A program made the translations under genes and the position numbers. Source: UBA11612 sp963662375 (GTDB taxonomy: Bacteria; Pseudomonadota; Alphaproteobacteria; Rhodospirillales; Rhodospirillaceae). From it: a DNA stretch of 44,170 bases. Below the pieces are notes generated by a model, which was not told the origin of the DNA, made no database searches, and was given only the letters and a program-made list of their open reading frames with translations. Shown piece by piece: positions 34,843 through 43,919 of this stretch (positions are counted from its first letter, which is position 1; every line of letters begins with the position of its first letter). The stretch lies in the NCBI GenBank assembly GCA_963662375.2, contig CAXXRP010000014.1, forward strand, positions 1-44,170. The letters are read 5' to 3'.

Positions 34843-36353
34843 GACGCGCCTCCACCCAACAAGCTCATATAACTGGCGGCGGCCGTGGTCGCCACGTTGG
34901 CCCGAGGCAGGTAGGGATAGATATCCAGGTCGAGTTTGGGCGGGCGTCGCTCGATACGGCACAGCACAAGGTGTTTGACGGCGTCGTAGCCGATCGCACC
35001 CAGGCGCAGGGCGTCCTTCACCGCGCCGTGAAGCACCTCGAGATCGAAGGTCTCCACAAGCCGAAGGACCTGGACGTATTCCCGCTTGCCGGCCTTGCCC
35101 ATGCGCGCCTCCAGGAGACGGCGCAGGGTTGGGAAGGCATCAGGCAGTTCCCATCCGGCTAGCGGCGCGGCCTGATCCAGGGCACCGATCTTGTGCTCCA
35201 GCAAAGGCAGGTAGTGGATCGGATCGAAGACCATATCTTCCCGGTCGTAGGAACGGGGGTGTCGGGCAATGATCCCGGCGCCGCAACCGATAACCACCTC
35301 GTGGACATAGCCACGGATCCAGACTTCCTGATGGCCGTAGGCGACGGGCACGGAATAGTCATTCGTCCGGTAGCGCACCAGGGACAGCGAGTTGACCCGC
35401 GTGCCCTGCTTGTCGCACGCGTCGAACGGTGCCGGCAGTGGCCTCTTCAACGCTTCGCGGTCACGCACAAACCGTTCGCCGATGCTCTCGCGGTGGCCGC
35501 GCAGGACGTTGCCTTGCCGGTTGCGGCATTGCTCTTCCAGGTGGCCATTGAAGGCGTCCCAGCTCGCGAACCGGGGAAGCGGCGTCATGAAGTTCCGCCG
35601 GGCATAGCCGACCACCCCCTCCACATTGCCTTTGTCGTTACCCTTGCCGGGACGGCCGTAGCGGTCCTCGAAGAGGTAATGGGACTGCAGCCCGCTGAAC
35701 GCCCGCGTTCGTTGCCGCGTGCCATCTGACAAGATGCGCGACACCAGACACTTGTCGTTGTCGTAAAGAATCGATTGGGGAACGCCGCCGAAAAAACAAA
35801 GGCTCTGTTGTGCCCGTCCAGCCAGGCCTCCGTCGTCGCCGCCGGGTAGGCCGCAACGAAGCAGGCATCGCTGTGGGGAAGTGTCATGACGAAAAAAATG
35901 CGCCCGATACTTGACGCCGGCGATGATCGCATCCGCCTCGCCAAAGTCCGCTTGAGCATGGCCCGGAGGATGTGACAACGGCACAAACATCTCACGCCGA
36001 CGAAGGCGCCGTTCCCGAACGTAATCCTTCACGATGGTCTCTTTGCCCGTGAAGCCATGTTCGTCGCGAAGGCGCTCGAAGATACGCTTCGCCGTGTGGT
36101 GCTGCTTACGGTGAACCGTTCGGTCCTCCTCCAGAATACGGTCGATGATATCCGTGAAGGGGGCCAGTTTCGGGCGTTTCGGTGGCTGGCGTCGCCGATA
36201 TCCCGGCGGTTCCGAATGCCGCAGCATCTTCCTCACCGTCTCGCGCGCAATGCCAAACCGACTTGCCGCCTCTCGCTGGCTCAGACCATCAACATGGCAG
36301 GCCAGCCGAACGCGCAGATACAGGTCCACGGTGTACATCCTCCCGCCTTCCAT
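34839..36353 (-). CDS. istA: IS21 transposase IstA with compensating frameshifts in the DDE core
   Basis: This 504-residue IstA has the same helix-turn-helix and catalytic residues (QADFGE, LYDND, GNVEG) as copy 1. Between the first two acidic motifs, about 34 residues are replaced. After KYRAHFF the frame shifts by an extra T (T7 at about 35892-35898) and returns by a missing T (T6 at 35791-35796), giving RHDTSPQRCLLRCGLPGGDD in place of VMTLPHSDACFVAAYPAATT. These residues form central strands of the RNase H fold, so this copy should be inactive if the sequence is right. Both changes are in homopolymers and could be errors. Confidence 0.85.
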   Translation of the reverse strand: MEGGRMYTVDLYLRVRLACHVDGLSQREAASRFGIARETVRKMLRHSEPPGYRRRQPPKRPKLAPFTDIIDRILEEDRTVHRKQHHTAKRIFERLRDEHGFTGKETIVKDYVRERRLRRREMFVPLSHPPGHAQADFGEADAIIAGVKYRAHFFRHDTSPQRCLLRCGLPGGDDGGLAGRAQQSLCFFGGVPQSILYDNDKCLVSRILSDGTRQRTRAFSGLQSHYLFEDRYGRPGKGNDKGNVEGVVGYARRNFMTPLPRFASWDAFNGHLEEQCRNRQGNVLRGHRESIGERFVRDREALKRPLPAPFDACDKQGTRVNSLSLVRYRTNDYSVPVAYGHQEVWIRGYVHEVVIGCGAGIIARHPRSYDREDMVFDPIHYLPLLEHKIGALDQAAPLAGWELPDAFPTLRRLLEARMGKAGKREYVQVLRLVETFDLEVLHGAVKDALRLGAIGYDAVKHLVLCRIERRPPKLDLDIYPYLPRANVATTAAASYMSLLGGGAS

Positions 36354-36453
36354 CTCAAAAAAGATCGACGGCTACAGGTGGCAGAGTTTTACTCCGCCCG
36401 CGGCTGGGAAATCCCGCCGCTTCCGTGGACTAATTTGTCACCGCCGTTTCTCA

Positions 36454-36573
36454 TTTGACCACGATGTGCTTGCTGCCAATCCATCGAACAGGCACAATTG
36501 CGCGCATTCGGATATTCTTTGGATATCCGGTTCTAAGAGGATCTATGGCCGCAAGCGTATTGGACCCGGATTC
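36454..36573 (-). pseudogene. Gene fragment trapped between IS21 and IS1380
   Basis: The 120 bp between the two elements are open on the minus strand, reading ESGSNTLAAIDPLRTGYPKN and then IRMRAIVPVRWIGSKHIVVK. It looks like coding sequence and could belong to the gene whose tail lies at 33767-33871, but I could not confirm the link or name the family. Confidence 0.3.
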
Positions 36574-38197
36574 CCCAGATGGATGACCAATTTGATGACC
36601 TGCTTTGCTGATTCTGCTATAAGAATCAATGCAATACCATCAGCGTTACGGGCAAACCCGATGTCACCCGGCGGGTGAATCAAGAAACCCCCATTTGCGG
36701 GTCGATTTCGACCGTCGACTGAAGCTTGAGTTCCACGGTTCCAAGGTCACCTCCGACGCTGGGTTTATCGCCTACCGGGAGCTTGACGATGCCCTTGGCC
36801 TGACCGAGGTTGCCGGGGGCCTTTTCCAAGACAGCCGTACCGGCAAGAACGGGCGGCATGGCATGGTCGGGCAGTTTCGCCAGTCCGTTTATGGCCGTCT
36901 TGGTGGCTACGATGACGTGAACGACGCCGACCGTCTGGGCCGTGATCCCGCCATGCGGTGGATCGTCGGCGGCCATGCTGTCACCAAACAGGCCGCTTCC
37001 ACCAGCCAGATGGGACGCTTCGAGACGGAGCTATTGGCCAGCGACGAGAACTTTGCCGCGTTGACCGACTTATCCGGCGTTTGGATCGACAAGGTTCATG
37101 ACCGTCGCCCACCGAAGATGATCATCCTCGACATGGACTCAAGCGTCAGCCCGACCCATGGCGAACAAGAGGGCACCGCCTACAACGGTCACTTCGGGTG
37201 TTCCTGCTATCACCCTCTTTTCGTGTTCAACCAGTTCGGTGATCTGGAGCGGTGCGCCCTGCGTCCCGGCAACGTTCACAGCGCCGATGACCGGGAAGGC
37301 GTGTTGAAGCCGGTTGTCGTTCGCTACAAGGGTCGGAAGGTACGACTGTATTTCCGGGGCGATGCCGCCTTCGCCGCGCCGGAGATGTACGAATACCTCG
37401 AAGCCGAGGGCTTCCTGTACGCGATTCGCTTACCGAAGAACCAGGTTCTTCAGGAAAGCGTCGCTCATCTGCTGACGCGACCCGTCGGCCGCCCGCCCAA
37501 CCACGTTCTGCGCTTCTATGCCAGCTTTAGCTACCGGGCTGGAAGCTGGGACAAGAAGCGGCGCGTGGTGGCCAAGGTGGAATGGCATCCCGGTGAACTG
37601 GTTCCCCGTGTCGGTTTCATCGTCACCAACCTGTCCCGTTCCGCCGAGCGGGTGACATGGTTCTACAATCAGCGGGGCAAAGCGGAGCAATACATCAAGG
37701 AAGGCAAGAACGCGATCAAATGGACCCGATTGTCGTGCCGCAAGTTCCGCGACAATGCCGTTCGGCTGCAGCTTCATGCCCTCGCCTATAACCTCGCCAA
37801 CTTCATGCGCACGCTGGCTTTGCCGAAGGAGGTGGAGCACTGGTCATTGACGACGCTGCGGGAGAAACTGGTCAAGATCGGCGCCAGGGTGGTCCGCCAT
37901 GGCCGGTACGTCACGTTCCAATTGGCCGAGGTGGCGGTGCCAAAGGATCTGTTCCGGAAAATCCTGCGCCTGATTGATGATCTGCGACCAAGACCCGCTC
38001 CGGCGTAGGCCGGGGGAATCGACGGCGATGTGAAAAGTGCGGGAGAGGTGCGTCTGGATGGCGAAAAACCGGGCCGAATGGGCTTCTGGACACCGCCAAC
38101 TGACAAGAATCGGGCTATCAGACGGCTGCGGAGGGGAACTCATTCCAGTGGCGGTGCAATCAGGGTATCATCGCAATAAATTTGAGGGCCATCTGGG
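36574..38197 (+). mobile_element. IS1380-family element, putative ends
   Basis: The inverted sequences CCCAGATGG (36574-36582) and CCATCTGGG (38189-38197) flank the transposase and share a second block, AATTT, further in. The resulting length of 1624 bp is usual for IS1380 elements. No target duplication was found (attc left, aaat right), so the exact ends are provisional. Confidence 0.55.
36629..38008 (+). CDS. IS1380-family transposase
   Basis: This 459-residue transposase has the IS1380 signatures RRLKLEFHGSKVTSDAGFIA, YRELDDALGLTE, the catalytic MIILDMDSSVSPTHGEQEG, RLYFRGDAAFAAPEMYEYLE and YNQRGKAEQYIKEGKNAIKW, covering the DDE acidic residues. The frame is complete. The first 24 residues before VDFDRRLKLEF look non-native, so translation may start slightly later. 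It stands 175 bp from the inverted IS21 copy. Confidence 0.92.
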   Translation: MQYHQRYGQTRCHPAGESRNPHLRVDFDRRLKLEFHGSKVTSDAGFIAYRELDDALGLTEVAGGLFQDSRTGKNGRHGMVGQFRQSVYGRLGGYDDVNDADRLGRDPAMRWIVGGHAVTKQAASTSQMGRFETELLASDENFAALTDLSGVWIDKVHDRRPPKMIILDMDSSVSPTHGEQEGTAYNGHFGCSCYHPLFVFNQFGDLERCALRPGNVHSADDREGVLKPVVVRYKGRKVRLYFRGDAAFAAPEMYEYLEAEGFLYAIRLPKNQVLQESVAHLLTRPVGRPPNHVLRFYASFSYRAGSWDKKRRVVAKVEWHPGELVPRVGFIVTNLSRSAERVTWFYNQRGKAEQYIKEGKNAIKWTRLSCRKFRDNAVRLQLHALAYNLANFMRTLALPKEVEHWSLTTLREKLVKIGARVVRHGRYVTFQLAEVAVPKDLFRKILRLIDDLRPRPAPA

Positions 38198-38417
38198 AAA
38201 TGTCGGTTGGAGTAGATAGCTCAACAATTTTTGTCGACAAGAGTGATAATGTTCAGCCGACGTGGCGCCAAGTGAGAACTGGATGGGCTCAGGAAAATGC
38301 GGGGATGACGGGATGGGTATGGCGGAATATTGCATCCATCACGTTCCACATCGCATGCCTTGGCAGTGAGCGTAAAATGTTAGTAACAGAACTTTAAGTG
38401 AGGCCTTGGGCGAAATA
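38009..38417. other. Right IS1380 end and upstream region of the M23 gene
   Basis: The first 190 bp are the non-coding right end of IS1380. From 38198 a plus-strand frame reads MSVGVDSSTIFVDKSDNVQP and continues to a stop at 38397. It is open and not obviously random, but I cannot support it as a gene. The M23 promoter should lie here. Confidence 0.3.
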
Positions 38418-39751
38418 ATGAAAAATTACCAAAACAGGGATTGGCGCGCAATTCTTACTGAGCTCAGTGATCGGATGTTTCCCGAGCGGCAGTTCTATTA
38501 TCGCAGCCAGGGGAATGTAAGATTCGTATCGCTAAACAAGCCGGCTCAGGGGCTTTTGACTGCGGTCTTCATCGCATCTTTCGGATGGGTCGTTTTCGCT
38601 TCTGTTTATCTCCTGTTCAAAGATCAAATCATCGATTCGAAAAATCGCCGAATTGCCAATATGGAGTCTGCATATGAGCAACTCTCACAAGAGCTGTCGG
38701 ATACGCAGGACCACTTCGTTGCGCTGACCAGCGACCTTGAGACAAAGCACAAACAACTCCTGGACCTTGTCCATTACAAGGGTTCGCTTGAAAACCGACT
38801 CAGTTCGCTGACCGGTGAATTGGATACGGTGATCAGTGAACGCGACAAAGCACTGACAGTAGAGCAAGCGCTCAAGGCGCAAGTTGAGCAGTTGGAGAAC
38901 AATCTAAACGTTACGTCGACCCACAATTCCTCGTTGTCCGAGTCGCTCCAGATGACGCGGCAATCTTTAGGTCAGATTACGCAGGACAGAGATGGCGCAA
39001 AGAAACTTCATCATTCTGCCGCGAAACGCGTAATTGAACTTGAACAGCGCCTCACCGAACTCAAATCATCTCAACAGGACCTGATAAATCGTATCCAAGA
39101 CCGCACGCACGTTAGCGTGGGCGAGATGGAGTCTATGGTCAAACTGACCGGGCTCGATATTGGCGACCTGCTTCGCCTCACTGACGCGACTGAAACCGGT
39201 CAAGGCGGCCCGCTCGTGAGTCTCGACGCGATACAATCGGCCAATGAATTTGCGGGAATGGGAAACGAGTTCGAAAGCAGTGTACTGGAACTGGAACTGC
39301 ACCTCGCCCGCTGGGAAGGTCTCCAACAAATCTTGCAGACACTTCCTCTCGCGCCGCCGGCAGATAATTATTATCGCTCCAGTGGGTTTGAAAAGCGTAA
39401 GGATCCGTTCACAAAACGATGGGCCATGCACTACGGACTGGACTTCGCCGGTCCCTTCAAAACCATCGTACGTGCGACGGCCGCAGGTGTGATCACATAC
39501 GCCGGAGAAAAGGACCTTACGGTCGTTTCGTAGAGATAAATCATGGCCTTGGCGTCAAGACAAGGTATGCACATCTTCACAAGATTCTGGTAAAGAAAGG
39601 CGAAAAGGTTAATTTTCGTCAGAAAATCGGAATGATGGGTAGTACTGGACGGAGTACTGGTTCACACGTTCATTACGAAGTATTGTTCAAGGGACGGTCG
39701 CAAGACCCGGACAAATTCCTGAAGGCAGGTAAATATGTTTTCAAAGACTGA
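38418..39751 (+). pseudogene. M23 peptidase (LytM-type) with one missing base
   Basis: The protein has a transmembrane helix (LLTAVFIASFGWVVFASVYL), then a long coiled coil (residues about 75-220) and a C-terminal M23 peptidase domain. The first frame ends at 39533 in AGEKDLTVVS. Restoring a third G after AAAA near 39513 gives AGEKGPYGRFVEINHGLGV and the rest. The metal site is H in MHYGLDFAG with the second motif GSHVHYEV. The repaired length is about 444 residues. It would cleave peptidoglycan cross-links or regulate an amidase, anchored in the inner membrane. The ATG at 38418 is preferred over TTG at 38406. It overlaps bactofilin by 17 bp. Confidence 0.78.
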
Positions 39752-40267
39752 TCGCGAAAAAAAAGCTTCAGCCAACGGAGCGGGAGGCGTCAAAGCAGCG
39801 CCCTCAATCATCAGCGTCAATCTACATATCATCGGCAACCTCAGCACGGACGGTGAAATGCAGGTGGATGGAAGCATCGAAGGCGACGTTACATCGCAGG
39901 CACTTACCGTCGGGGAAAAAGCCTCGATCAGCGGCGAAATCGTAGCCGACCACATAGAGATTCATGGTTCGGTTTCCGGCAAAATTCGCGCGCGCAAGAT
40001 CAAACTCGCGAAAACCGCCAAGGTGATCGGAGAAATTTGGCACGAAGTCCTGTCAATCGAGTCAGGCGCTTATATCGAAGGTCAGTTAAAGCGGCCAAGA
40101 AAGGAGCCGACGAGAGGGAGATTCCGCAGCCGATCAAAGTCAAAGCTGCATCAGTTCCCGAGCAGACAGCTGCGAACGCACAAAGTTCCGCTAGTCTCAA
40201 ACCAGCAGTGCAAACCAGCGATCACAACGACGAAAAGGTTGCTGTCAAACGAGCTGCCGGAAGTTAG
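39735..40267 (+). pseudogene. bacA: Bactofilin with one missing base
   Basis: This cytoskeletal protein of about 177 residues (after repair) has the right-handed beta-helix core: LHIIGNLSTDGEMQVDGSI, EGDVTSQALTVGEKASISGE, VSGKIRARKIKLAKTAKV. After AYIEGQ the frame slips. Inserting a G at about 40085 continues as VKAAKKGADEREIPQPIKVK to a stop at 40265. Uncorrected, it runs on for 205 residues with an odd tail to 40352. Bactofilins polymerise and scaffold envelope enzymes; pairing with an M23 peptidase is recurrent in Proteobacteria. Start overlaps the M23 gene, so they are translationally coupled. Confidence 0.82.
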
Positions 40268-40373
40268 TCACGGACCATCCCTAGATTTTTACGTCTCATC
40301 GGCTCTCGCGTTCCGGGAGCCGTACCCTTTTTCGCATTTAATGATCTTTTGAAAGAGATGGGGAGCAGTGTTT

Positions 40374-41144
40374 ATGGCGAAACTTGACGGTGAAATAGCG
40401 TTTGTCACCGGTGCGACGGCAGGATTCGGAGAGGCGATCACGAGATTGTTCATCGCCGAGGGCGCAAGGGTTATTGCTTCCGGCCGCCGAAGCGACAGGC
40501 TTGAGAAACTTCAATCTGAATTGGGCGACAAGTGTTTGACTGTCACGCTTGACGTACGCGACCGCGACGCCGTTCAGACCGCGGTTTCTGGACTGCCCGA
40601 AGACTTTGCCGATATCACAATATTGATCAACAACGCAGGACTGGCGTTGGGCAAAGCATCAGCCTGGGAAGCCAATATCGACGATTGGGAAACGATGGTC
40701 GATACGAACATCAAAGGCGTGTTGTATTGCACTCGAGCGATTTTGCCGGACATGGTGGCGCGAGATCGGGGCCATGTCATCAACGTGGCATCGGTTGCAG
40801 GCAATCACTTCGGTCCCGGTGGCCCTGTCTACAGCGCCACCAAATCTTTCGTCACACAATTTGCCATGAATACGCGTGCCGACCTCATTGGCCGGAACGT
40901 ACGGGTCACGTCCATCTCACCGGGAATGTCAGAAACGGAATTCGATATCGTAAGAACTGGTGACCCCAGCGCGAATTTCTATGAAGACTTCAAAGCCATG
41001 ACATCCAACGATATCGCGCAAGTCATTCTGGACATCGTCACCCTGCCATCGCATGTCAACGTCAACACAATCGAAGTCATGCCGGTCGCTCAAACATTCG
41101 GGTCACGCCTTGTTCATCGGGGACCGTCAAAGGAATCCCAGTAG
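40374..41144 (+). CDS. SDR family oxidoreductase (YdfG-like)
   Basis: This 256-residue short-chain dehydrogenase has the NADP-binding TGATAGFG, the NNAG motif (LINNAGLALG), the catalytic serine region NVASVAG and YSATK. The pattern resembles 3-hydroxy acid / malonic semialdehyde dehydrogenases of the YdfG group. I use the ATG at 40374 (MAKLDGEIAFVTG) rather than the GTG two codons upstream. It is on the plus strand, convergent with the RraA-like gene, and 107 bp after bactofilin. Confidence 0.88.
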   Translation: MAKLDGEIAFVTGATAGFGEAITRLFIAEGARVIASGRRSDRLEKLQSELGDKCLTVTLDVRDRDAVQTAVSGLPEDFADITILINNAGLALGKASAWEANIDDWETMVDTNIKGVLYCTRAILPDMVARDRGHVINVASVAGNHFGPGGPVYSATKSFVTQFAMNTRADLIGRNVRVTSISPGMSETEFDIVRTGDPSANFYEDFKAMTSNDIAQVILDIVTLPSHVNVNTIEVMPVAQTFGSRLVHRGPSKESQ

Positions 41145-41162
41145 CTCTGTCAGGACGGCCGG

Positions 41163-41876
41163 TTATTCTTTGAGCTTTGATACCTCGACCATCGCCTGTT
41201 CAAGGGCGTCCACCGTAAATCCAGGTTTCTTAGCAGCATCGAGGATAATTTTCTCTCGCCGGGCGATTAAATCAGCGCCCCGCGATATATCACGTGCCAT
41301 GTCATGTGGAATGACGACGGCCCCATGCCGATCAGCGTGAATCAGGTCGCCGGGCTGGACGACCATGCCCAGTATGTTGACTTCGCATTCGAAGTCGACC
41401 AGGTGAACATAGGCGCGGCTCGGGACGACTTTTCGGGCCAGAAGTTGAAAACCCGGCGCGATAGCATCGACGTCCCGGATGCTGCCATCAGTGACACCCC
41501 CGATACACCCCAGTGCGCTAAGTGATGTCGACGTGACCTCTCCCCAGAACGAACCGTATCCTGCCTGATCACCATCCAAATCCTGGATCACCGCGATCCC
41601 TGGAACAGGATCGGCCGCGACATAACGAAAGTAATCCAGGCGAATTTGCCTGATCTCACCGGCTGACTTTCCGGACGGCCGCGTGCTTCGGATCGTTGCC
41701 GTCTTCGCATAACCGACCAGAGGCGGGAGCATCGGATCGATCGACACCATGGTATCGGTCGTATACCCAAATCCCTGGCGTTCCGGCCGCTGCATTTCGA
41801 TCGTGTTGTAGACCGTCGGTGAATCGAGTTCGCGCAACGCGGCCAGTTCTTCTTCGTTCAGTGGCGTTTCCGTCAT
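41163..41876 (-). CDS. RraA-like aldolase (HMG aldolase family)
   Basis: This 237-residue protein matches the RraA / 4-hydroxy-4-methyl-2-oxoglutarate aldolase family. It has the substrate-binding GEVTSTSLSALGCIGGVTDG, the arginine/aspartate pair in TDGSIRDVDAI and DLIHADRHGAVVIP. Members cleave 4-carboxy-4-hydroxy-2-oxoadipate-type compounds to pyruvate at the end of protocatechuate or gallate pathways. Being third in an operon behind TauD and an SDR suggests the end step of a catabolic route. The family also includes non-catalytic RNase E regulators, which fits the context less well. Confidence 0.85.
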   Translation of the reverse strand: MTETPLNEEELAALRELDSPTVYNTIEMQRPERQGFGYTTDTMVSIDPMLPPLVGYAKTATIRSTRPSGKSAGEIRQIRLDYFRYVAADPVPGIAVIQDLDGDQAGYGSFWGEVTSTSLSALGCIGGVTDGSIRDVDAIAPGFQLLARKVVPSRAYVHLVDFECEVNILGMVVQPGDLIHADRHGAVVIPHDMARDISRGADLIARREKIILDAAKKPGFTVDALEQAMVEVSKLKE

Positions 41877-41922
41877 CTAAGTCTCCGTTCAAGTGAAGTA
41901 TTTGAATACGGCGAATGCGCTG

Positions 41923-42672
41923 CTATCCCAACAAGCGCCCACCGTCCACGGTGATAACACTGCCTGTTGTGGATTTCAGATTCACGGCCACAGCAAGTAC
42001 GGCCGACGCAACATCATCAGGGCTCGCAAATTCCTGAAGCGGCGTACGCATGATTTGCTGATCCTGCCATTGTTGGTCAAATCCCTTAATCCAGGGCGTG
42101 TCCACCACTCCCGGCGCAACGGACACCACCCGAATTTTCGGTGCCAGCGCTCGCGCGAGAGACCGGGTCAAGCTGTCGAGCGCCGCCTTCGATGCGCAAT
42201 AAGCGATATTGCTGCCCAACCCGATCACCGAGGAAATCGACGACATGTTGACGACCAAGCCACCCTCCCCGGCTTCAAGGAGTTCTCTCAGCGCACGAAC
42301 ACACGCGAACGATCCCCGCACGTTCACCTGAAGAATCTCATCGAACAACGCATCGTCCAACGCTTCCAGATCGTCGTGAGGAATGAAACGCGTTGTGGCC
42401 GCATTGTTCACGAGTAAATCGAGACTCCCAAATCGGGATGCCACGACTTCCGCGAGTTGGTCAAGCGTGCCTCCATCCTCAATCGCAACGTGCTGCGCGA
42501 AGTGACCTTCGCCCGGCAAATCCGCGGCAAGCTCGGCTGCCCGCATCTCGTTACTGTTGTATGCCACAACAACATGTGCGCCAGAGTCCGCCAAGGTTCT
42601 GCAGATGGCGGACCCGATGCCACCCGCCCCACCAGTCACAATTGCCGATTTTCCCTTGAGGGACTCGGTCAT
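41923..42672 (-). CDS. SDR family oxidoreductase (FabG-like)
   Basis: This 249-residue classical SDR has TGGAGGIGSAI, LLVNNAATT, the serine in NMSSISSVIG, YCASKAAL and the C-terminal GSVITVDGGRLLG. It likely oxidises or reduces a hydroxyl group in the pathway shared with its operon neighbours. Its start overlaps the TauD stop by 4 bp (ATGA), showing translational coupling, and the RraA-like gene follows after 46 bp. Confidence 0.9.
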   Translation of the reverse strand: MTESLKGKSAIVTGGAGGIGSAICRTLADSGAHVVVAYNSNEMRAAELAADLPGEGHFAQHVAIEDGGTLDQLAEVVASRFGSLDLLVNNAATTRFIPHDDLEALDDALFDEILQVNVRGSFACVRALRELLEAGEGGLVVNMSSISSVIGLGSNIAYCASKAALDSLTRSLARALAPKIRVVSVAPGVVDTPWIKGFDQQWQDQQIMRTPLQEFASPDDVASAVLAVAVNLKSTTGSVITVDGGRLLG

Positions 42673-43733
42673 TGTTGTGCTTCAGATAGCCCTGGCAGGG
42701 CCTTGCCCAGATCTTCCCGCTGCGCCACGCCACCGCGCGGACCCGTATTGAAACGATCGGCCAACAACGGATCCAGCAAGCGACATTGGGGTTGGACGAT
42801 CCAAAGCCGCAATAGGCGTCGCTTGCGCTCAAGATCGTCGAAATCTTCATACGCGTTTCGGGAATGGAGAACGGTGTGGTTGTTGACAAATTGAATATCG
42901 CCAGATTGAAAAACCATGTCGTAGCGGAAAGTTGATTCTCGGGCGAGATCTATGATGCAGTCGACCGCGGCTTTCTGACCCTTGGTGTAGTTCTTCCCCA
43001 ATTTGTCGTTCGCTTGTTCCATCGACTTCGTGTTGAAACTACAGCTCAACTGACCTCCAAAATAGCTGAAGATGGGGATGGGGTGATTGGTGAGTTCGTC
43101 AAGGCTACCGGTCGGACCTTCACCTCGCAGGTCGTGGTAGAATCCGCGATACAAGTCGTCGAGATACTCTGGATGCTTGCCCAGAATCTCGTTATAGATC
43201 GCCATCGAACTGGCGAGCGAACTTTCGCCGCCGCTCCTCGAAGGATGTACGCAAAGCAGACCGACAAAATCGGGGCCCGCATCGCAATGCGGTACCAATT
43301 CCGCGCGGGTGGTATAGCCCCGAGCATTTGCCTGGTCGTAGGAAACGCCTCGATCGACCACATGGGCGATACACTGGCCGGCGCTGTTTTGTGAGACGGG
43401 ATGACCGAGAAGCAACCCCAATGACCAAAACACGGTCTCCAGATCGGCGAAATCAAAATCGTCCACCGGCAGACCGCCGATGCGTGCGACGCCAAATCCG
43501 GTTTCAATTTCTCGCCCGACAGACGAGAGCAATTCGGTCAAGGCAGGAGCCGAAAAGTCATCCCGCTTGATCATCGGTGGACGAAGCCCGGACTCCCGCA
43601 ACACATCCAACAGCGTGGCGATCTCGTCAATGTGGTGCTGTTCCAGCAAATAGTGCCACGAGCGATCCGTCGCCAAATCCGAGCTCTTCCACGCAGATTT
43701 ACCTGTAACAGAATTGAGAAGTTGTTCAGTCAT
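42669..43733 (-). CDS. TauD/TfdA family Fe(II)/2-oxoglutarate dioxygenase
   Basis: This 354-residue protein has the TauD iron site: HCDAG gives the H and D ligands (in ELVPHCDAGPDFVG), and the distal H is in NNHTVLHSRNAYED, with the 2-oxoglutarate arginine expected in RLLRLWI. It probably hydroxylates a substrate as the first step of the operon. The ATG at 43733 (MTEQLLNSV) is preferred over one three codons upstream. It is divergent from an amidohydrolase. Substrate is not visible. Confidence 0.88.
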   Translation of the reverse strand: MTEQLLNSVTGKSAWKSSDLATDRSWHYLLEQHHIDEIATLLDVLRESGLRPPMIKRDDFSAPALTELLSSVGREIETGFGVARIGGLPVDDFDFADLETVFWSLGLLLGHPVSQNSAGQCIAHVVDRGVSYDQANARGYTTRAELVPHCDAGPDFVGLLCVHPSRSGGESSLASSMAIYNEILGKHPEYLDDLYRGFYHDLRGEGPTGSLDELTNHPIPIFSYFGGQLSCSFNTKSMEQANDKLGKNYTKGQKAAVDCIIDLARESTFRYDMVFQSGDIQFVNNHTVLHSRNAYEDFDDLERKRRLLRLWIVQPQCRLLDPLLADRFNTGPRGGVAQREDLGKALPGLSEAQQ

Positions 43734-43919
43734 ATCAAACATCTTTGCTGCTCAGCATGGTACACAGTGGTTTGATAACACGAACCGCGCTGGTACAAAA
43801 TGGCTACGACGCCAGCCTTGCCGCCCCTCGCCTTTTTCTTCTAACTTGGGGGACAATTCGTTTCCTATTGCGGCGAAACCCTCGTCCAACTTCCCAAGCT
43901 TGCCTGGAGACCCCTCACG

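Larger units (their letters stand above)
33872..36453 (-). mobile_element. IS21-family element, copy 2 (inverted)
   Basis: This element is 2582 bp, in inverted orientation to the element at 181-2762 and nearly identical to it. Its ends carry the same terminal repeats: TGTCAACGGCGG at the left and, read inward, TGAGAAACGGCGG at the right. Differences from copy 1 are single-base changes and homopolymer lengths (T7 against T6, T6 against T7, CC against CCC, AAA against AA near the end). The flanks (ttaat and ttgac) show no clear target duplication. The inverted pair could recombine and invert the 31 kb between them. Confidence 0.9.

Noticed and set aside
181..36453. Composite transposon formed by the two IS21 copies
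   Set aside because: The 31 kb between them carry housekeeping genes such as valS, tolC, gcrA and tRNAs, and there is no target duplication around the whole segment.
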